Positions 59,690 through 64,000 of a stretch of DNA of 64,000 bases are shown here, piece by piece. The stretch covers positions 15,130,501-15,194,500 of the forward strand of contig AP031353.1 of NCBI GenBank assembly GCA_037833965.1, in the 5' to 3' direction. A model generated the notes under the pieces. That model was not told the origin of the DNA. It did no database searches and worked only from the letters and a program-made list of their open reading frames with translations. The stretch comes from Marchantia polymorpha subsp. ruderalis (taxonomy: Eukaryota > Streptophyta > Marchantiopsida > Marchantiales > Marchantiaceae). Within the stretch, counting starts at the first letter, position 1. Each line of letters begins with the position of its first letter. The position numbers and the translations under genes were made by a program.

Positions 59690-62600
59690 ACAATTTCTCT
59701 GAACCTGAGCTAGTGATTCAGAATCTAGCTTTATTCGGACGACTGTGAGTTCCGTTGACAAATCTCTTCTCGAGCTCTATGGAATCTCAGATCTCGAAGT
59801 CGGCTCTTCCAGATATCTACAGAAAACATCACTGCAAGCTTTGACCGTCCGTTCAAAGGTTTCAGGACTGATCGCGGTCTTGATTCAGTCGGCTTCACTG
59901 TAAATGTGGCTACCTGTAGTTAGACTTATCCGAATTTATCATGTCGAATTCGACACTTACAACTTACATGATTAGAGTAGAGGTTGTTTCAGCGGGCTAT
60001 AAATCGCAACACTTTTACAGCAATTATTATCAGATTAATTTGTGCAGCTGCATTAGGCTTACACGTTCACAGGGTGGGCATCCCCATCCACTGAATGTGA
60101 ATAGATGCGTCTGCATAGATTGAAGTCCTAATTTCACACTGATCGACAAATGGCCCAATTGCAATCCTAGTTCAGATCTTCACTCCCGAGCTGATTGCTA
60201 ACCTTGGGACTAGTCACGTTCAACATTCTATTATACCGGCTTCTTGTTCTGCAGGATGTGGCCTTATGGCTCACACGGTTCAGCTAGGAGTAGTTCTTTT
60301 GATCGAAACTAGTTTCACATGTGTTTGAACCAATTTCAAAGAACTCCGCAATAAATTTGAAAGAGATCAGCAGGATGCCTCGGCATCTCCAATTTATTCT
60401 TTCTCCAGAAGTTATTCCAGACTCTGATTTGACTTTGCTTCGCCAGCCGGTACGCTGGATGGATCCCACATCTGCTCTTGCATCATCAGTTTACTTATCA
60501 ATTAAGGCATTGCCTTCGAAGTGATTCCCTTCAGGATATACAAGCATTCTTCTCTTTTGTATTATAATCGCGTCAATCTCCTTTCATGCATCCATCGGTG
60601 TGATTGCTCTTTATATGACAGATATCTGGAGTCAGTCAGTGGGTTCCCTTCGTTGAACGGATCTGCAGGGCAGATCTAGAGGCTACCCGTTGACATTCTT
60701 CACACGAAGAGAGTTTCAGACTATTCTCTGGATATGAAGAATCCTTCTCGATGAAGCACTAACCACGGTGAGATTCTGAATGGTCATGACGCCCCTCCGA
60801 TACATCCATTCGACGGCGTGAGGATGGATCAGGCCTCAGGATGGGGCGTAGATTCCAACCAGGAATGATCACGATTGTAGTCATGACCTGAGTGGGAACA
60901 GATGCTTATTGCACAGGAATGATAGTTCCGTTCCGCGGTCCACCCGCAGTTCATCAGTCCCTCGTATGGAACGTCTGTCATGTATACGTGCATGAGCCCC
61001 GATGGCGGCGGCGTTCGGTGCACCTAGCTATACAGGTCGTGTGAATATTACCCATGACAGCAAGACCAGGATAACTACTGATATTGTAGTTAGTCAATAT
61101 TCCGAAGTGGTTTATGCAACTGCCGCGAAATTTCAGATGGATAATCTCTCTTTCAAAATTGTAGTTGCTGTGTCAATCAAATCCTAAACTTCTTAGCTCA
61201 TTAACCAACATGATGTCAAATGTAATTTAAAGCACTTACGCTAAGTACATGCTTATTTAGTCCCTGGAAACAGAATAACAAGATGAAATTGGATTGCTCT
61301 CTGTGGTGATAGTAGGGAGGTTTGATAAGATGACAATGTCTGAGTACGTTGAGATGTGAAGCTATTATGTAACTAAGAGCAGATTGTTGTGTTCGTAACA
61401 CCGATTTGCATCTACAATGCCTTTGTAAACAAAGAAACGTGGTTATATACTTGATATTTGCAACATAGAAGGGTTAAAGTTCGGTGCTACTCCAGGATAT
61501 ACATCCATGTTTATCATTGTTTCTTTACGGTAGAGCATAATAAACATGTAGCACGTACCATTATAGTGAAACGAAAGGAAAAGTAATCCGGGGTAGACCC
61601 AAAATATCACAACAAACACCTTCTAACTTGAAGTGTTCATTTATTTTGGTTCATTATTCATATCCGAAATCTACACATGATAAATTAAGACGTATTAGAT
61701 TATGCATAATTTTACTATAATCTATTTTTATTCAAAAATCCCGTTTAAACGAATAAACCAAAGAGCCAGAAAACTTCTCGGTAAGTCAAGCAGGGCGTCA
61801 TAAAGATTTATTGGATTGGTAGTTCCCTCTCTGCATTAAGAAATCTTTGAATCTGCGTTTATAGTTTCATGTAGAAGGGCCCATATTGCTCAAAACGACA
61901 TACAGAACAAGACTATGGGATAGTTCAGTTTTTATCCTCACTAAAATTGTAACTGCCGGCCGACACACTATCAAAATCACTCCAATTTTGCTTTGTAATC
62001 TTGGTTCAATTGCGGTGTATAGTAAAGATGAAGTGAGGGATTATGGAAACAATGAGCTTCGTAAAAAGGGTTTGAAAAGAACGAATTTTCAAAATTTTGT
62101 GTTGTCCTTGATGAGGTGGCTTTGTCAGTTTTATGGAAGAACTGGCGAGCAATAACAACGTTTAACCTCCAGCTCATAACCTTAAGTCCAAAGGACACCT
62201 TCATTGTAAAGAAGTTTGGCTCCTTTTGCGAATTTAACCACCTTGTAATCTTTTTAATCACCACATACGAAACATTTTGACCATGCAAGTCACTGTCAGA
62301 GAAGAACGTCTGGGTATCTCAAAATTGCTAGTTATACTTAATTATACGAATTATTCTACTTGACTTTTCTGTAAATCGTACATTGCACATCTTTGATCGT
62401 CACTAAGAACGACAAAATTAGCTTGAATAGGCTGCGTCTACGCATGAAAACGCACAGAACCCTCAATTAAAAAACCTTGACTTTTAGTAATCAATATATA
62501 TATATAGTAATATTATACATATTTGGAATTATCGTGGTAATTTGGAAACATCTTACGTATAAATCAGAACACTTTCCGAATTATCAAGATGGATTTGCTT

Positions 62601-63587
62601 GTCTTTCAAAAAGTCACAAAATTCCTGAAACTAATTTGTAAATTATAATTTTTCGTACATATGATTTTTTAAAGGATCATAAAATCATAAAAATAATTTC
62701 TAATCAAATTTTCTAATCTGAAATTATTCATGCATAAAATACTTATTCCGTTTGCTGATATAATTTATAAAATTAAATCTAGAGAAAATGAAATTAAAAA
62801 ATATTTACTATAGTTGAAACAATTTTCCACTATTATCTGAAGATTAAAATTAATTAACTTCTGTGAGCGTGATTTCTTTATTTATATTGTATCAAATATA
62901 ATTTGAAGATAAGTATAAAGACAATTTGTCGGATATCTCAACTTATTATTTCTCCTACATTATTTAGTGGTTAATATATTGATTTTTACTCTAAGACAGC
63001 TCCAATAAAAAATTCAAAACCTAATGTTATGAATAAAATTTCATACACTCGGAGGTACATGGATCATAATGCGAAGTCAACCAAAATTTTACATCTTCTC
63101 CGTTATGTAACCCGAAAACGATGGATTCGTGTCCGTCGATGTGAAGTCACAATCGAGTTAAACCCTCTTTACTCGAACTCGGTCATTAATGCAATTGTTC
63201 GAGTCCATATCTAACGGCAACCGGGAAGGTGACTGACGCACGAGGGGATGGATTGCCTTGCAGGTAAAACGAAGGAGCTCCCGACGGCCCGACGCCCTGG
63301 TCGCTCGCGGTCTGCCCGGTCGACAGTCGACAGTCGACAATCGAGAGCTGGCCGTCCCAAGGACCGGAGCTGTCAGCGCTCACACTTTTTTCAAGCACGA
63401 TTTGTGTCTGTGCATACAGCGTTGACCACATGAGCGTCGAAAGCTTCGATCATTCCGCAACACAAGGATTTTACTGTCACAATCCGCCCATTCTCGTGCA
63501 CCGCCGAGCCCTAGACCTTCGCTGGTAATCGATCGAACCAAATTTGGTGCATCGGGAAATTGGTCCGAAGGAGTGATTGTGCTAATC
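59690..63587. other. Spacer upstream of SRP19, no gene seen
   Basis: The first ~150 bases are the 3' end of the phytocyanin transcript. From about 61200 to 63100 the sequence is very AT-rich. From 63200 on it is GC-richer, probably the SRP19 promoter and leader. No other gene is recognised. Confidence 0.5.
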
Positions 63588-64000
63588 ATGGGGGACAGCG
63601 AGGGGCCTATCGATGTTTCGAGGTGGGTTGTATTCTACCCAATCTATATCAACTCGAAGAAAACGCTCGCAGAGGGCCGGCGAATTAGTACCAGTGCTGG
63701 TGTGGAGAATCCAAATGTTGAGGAAATTCACGATTGCTGCAATTATCTTAAGCTCCCCTGCTTAGTCGAGGTAAACCCTATTCTACTCCTTCATTGTGTT
63801 GCTATCTGAGTGATCTCGCACCGAGCTGGATGGATTTTATTTTCTTTCCCTTTCTGTTAGCTGCATTTCTATTTGAATTCCGTTCTTGTTCGTTTTGTGC
63901 GCTGATACTCTGTCAATGCCTGATGATGGCAGCCCCACAAAGCATACTCCAGAGACTTTATGCAGAGAGGACGAGTACGTGTACAACTCAAACACGAAGA
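63588..64000 (+). CDS. SRP19: Signal recognition particle 19 kDa protein, 5' part
   Basis: Exon 1 (63588-63770) starts MGDSEGPIDVSRWVVFYPIY and continues INSKKTLAEGRRISTSAGVE, then CCNYLKLPCLVE. Exon 2 starts at 63933 after a GT..AG intron in phase 0 with PHKAYSRDFMQRGRVRVQLK and runs off the window end. The W-[VI]-x-[FY]-YP-x-YIN-SKKT-x-AEGRRI motif and the GRVRVQLK motif are those of SRP19, which binds SRP RNA helices 6 and 8 and helps SRP54 assemble in the particle that targets secretory proteins to the ER. About the first 84 residues are present. The ATG at 63588 gives the family's usual N-terminus. Confidence 0.95.

Noticed and set aside
61977..62288. 103-codon minus-strand frame in the AT-rich spacer
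   Set aside because: Looks somewhat protein-like but matches nothing I know and lacks neighbouring exons or element ends.

Overview
The window looks like nuclear DNA of a land plant, most probably a bryophyte and perhaps a liverwort. The evidence is a beta-tubulin gene with the two classical land-plant intron positions, an AP2/ERF transcription factor, plastid-targeted proteins, phytocyanins with proline-rich tails, a LUMINIDEPENDENS-like sequence and an SRP19 gene. Genes are sparse, exons are GC-rich, and the long spacers are AT-rich and full of transposon relics. The species assignment is inference from gene content, not a database match.

Layout. 1-1.9 kb holds a minus-strand LUMINIDEPENDENS-like fragment with a probable frameshift. 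2.5-9.7 kb is a decayed Ty3/gypsy retrotransposon with the order gag, protease, C5-cytosine DNA methyltransferase, reverse transcriptase, RNase H, integrase. 11.1 kb has a degraded tRNA-Gly(UCC)-like sequence. 12.1-12.8 kb is a gene for a plastid glycine-rich membrane protein resembling the N-terminal part of FLAP1/DUF1517 proteins, and a convergent two-exon coding tail of unknown identity follows it. 17.2-18.7 kb is the ERF gene. 18.7-29.6 kb is mostly spacer, with a 315-bp tandem duplication and a LINE relic. 29.6-30.0 kb is a small, probably plastid, membrane-protein gene on the minus strand. 32.1-40 kb is a repeat island: two pogo/Tigger-type DNA transposons, a gag zinc-knuckle relic, a ~99-bp satellite with ~305-bp higher-order units, and a second degenerate tandem array. 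41.8-44.6 kb is the intact beta-tubulin gene. 44.6-51.5 kb is spacer with three strong hairpins. 51.8-53.6 kb and 57.8-59.7 kb are two tandem phytocyanin genes with the same intron position. 63.6 kb to the end is the 5' part of SRP19.

The most unusual content is the methyltransferase-bearing retrotransposon. The methyltransferase lies in the pol region between protease and reverse transcriptase, with motifs I, IV, VI, VIII and X in canonical order. Its premature stops can all be explained by C-to-T or G-to-A transitions, and a G-to-A change has converted the expected catalytic glutamate to lysine in both the methyltransferase and the integrase. That is what deamination of methylated cytosine would produce, so the copy appears to have decayed under heavy methylation. 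The host genes listed are otherwise ordinary and show no obvious functional connection, apart from the tandem phytocyanin pair.
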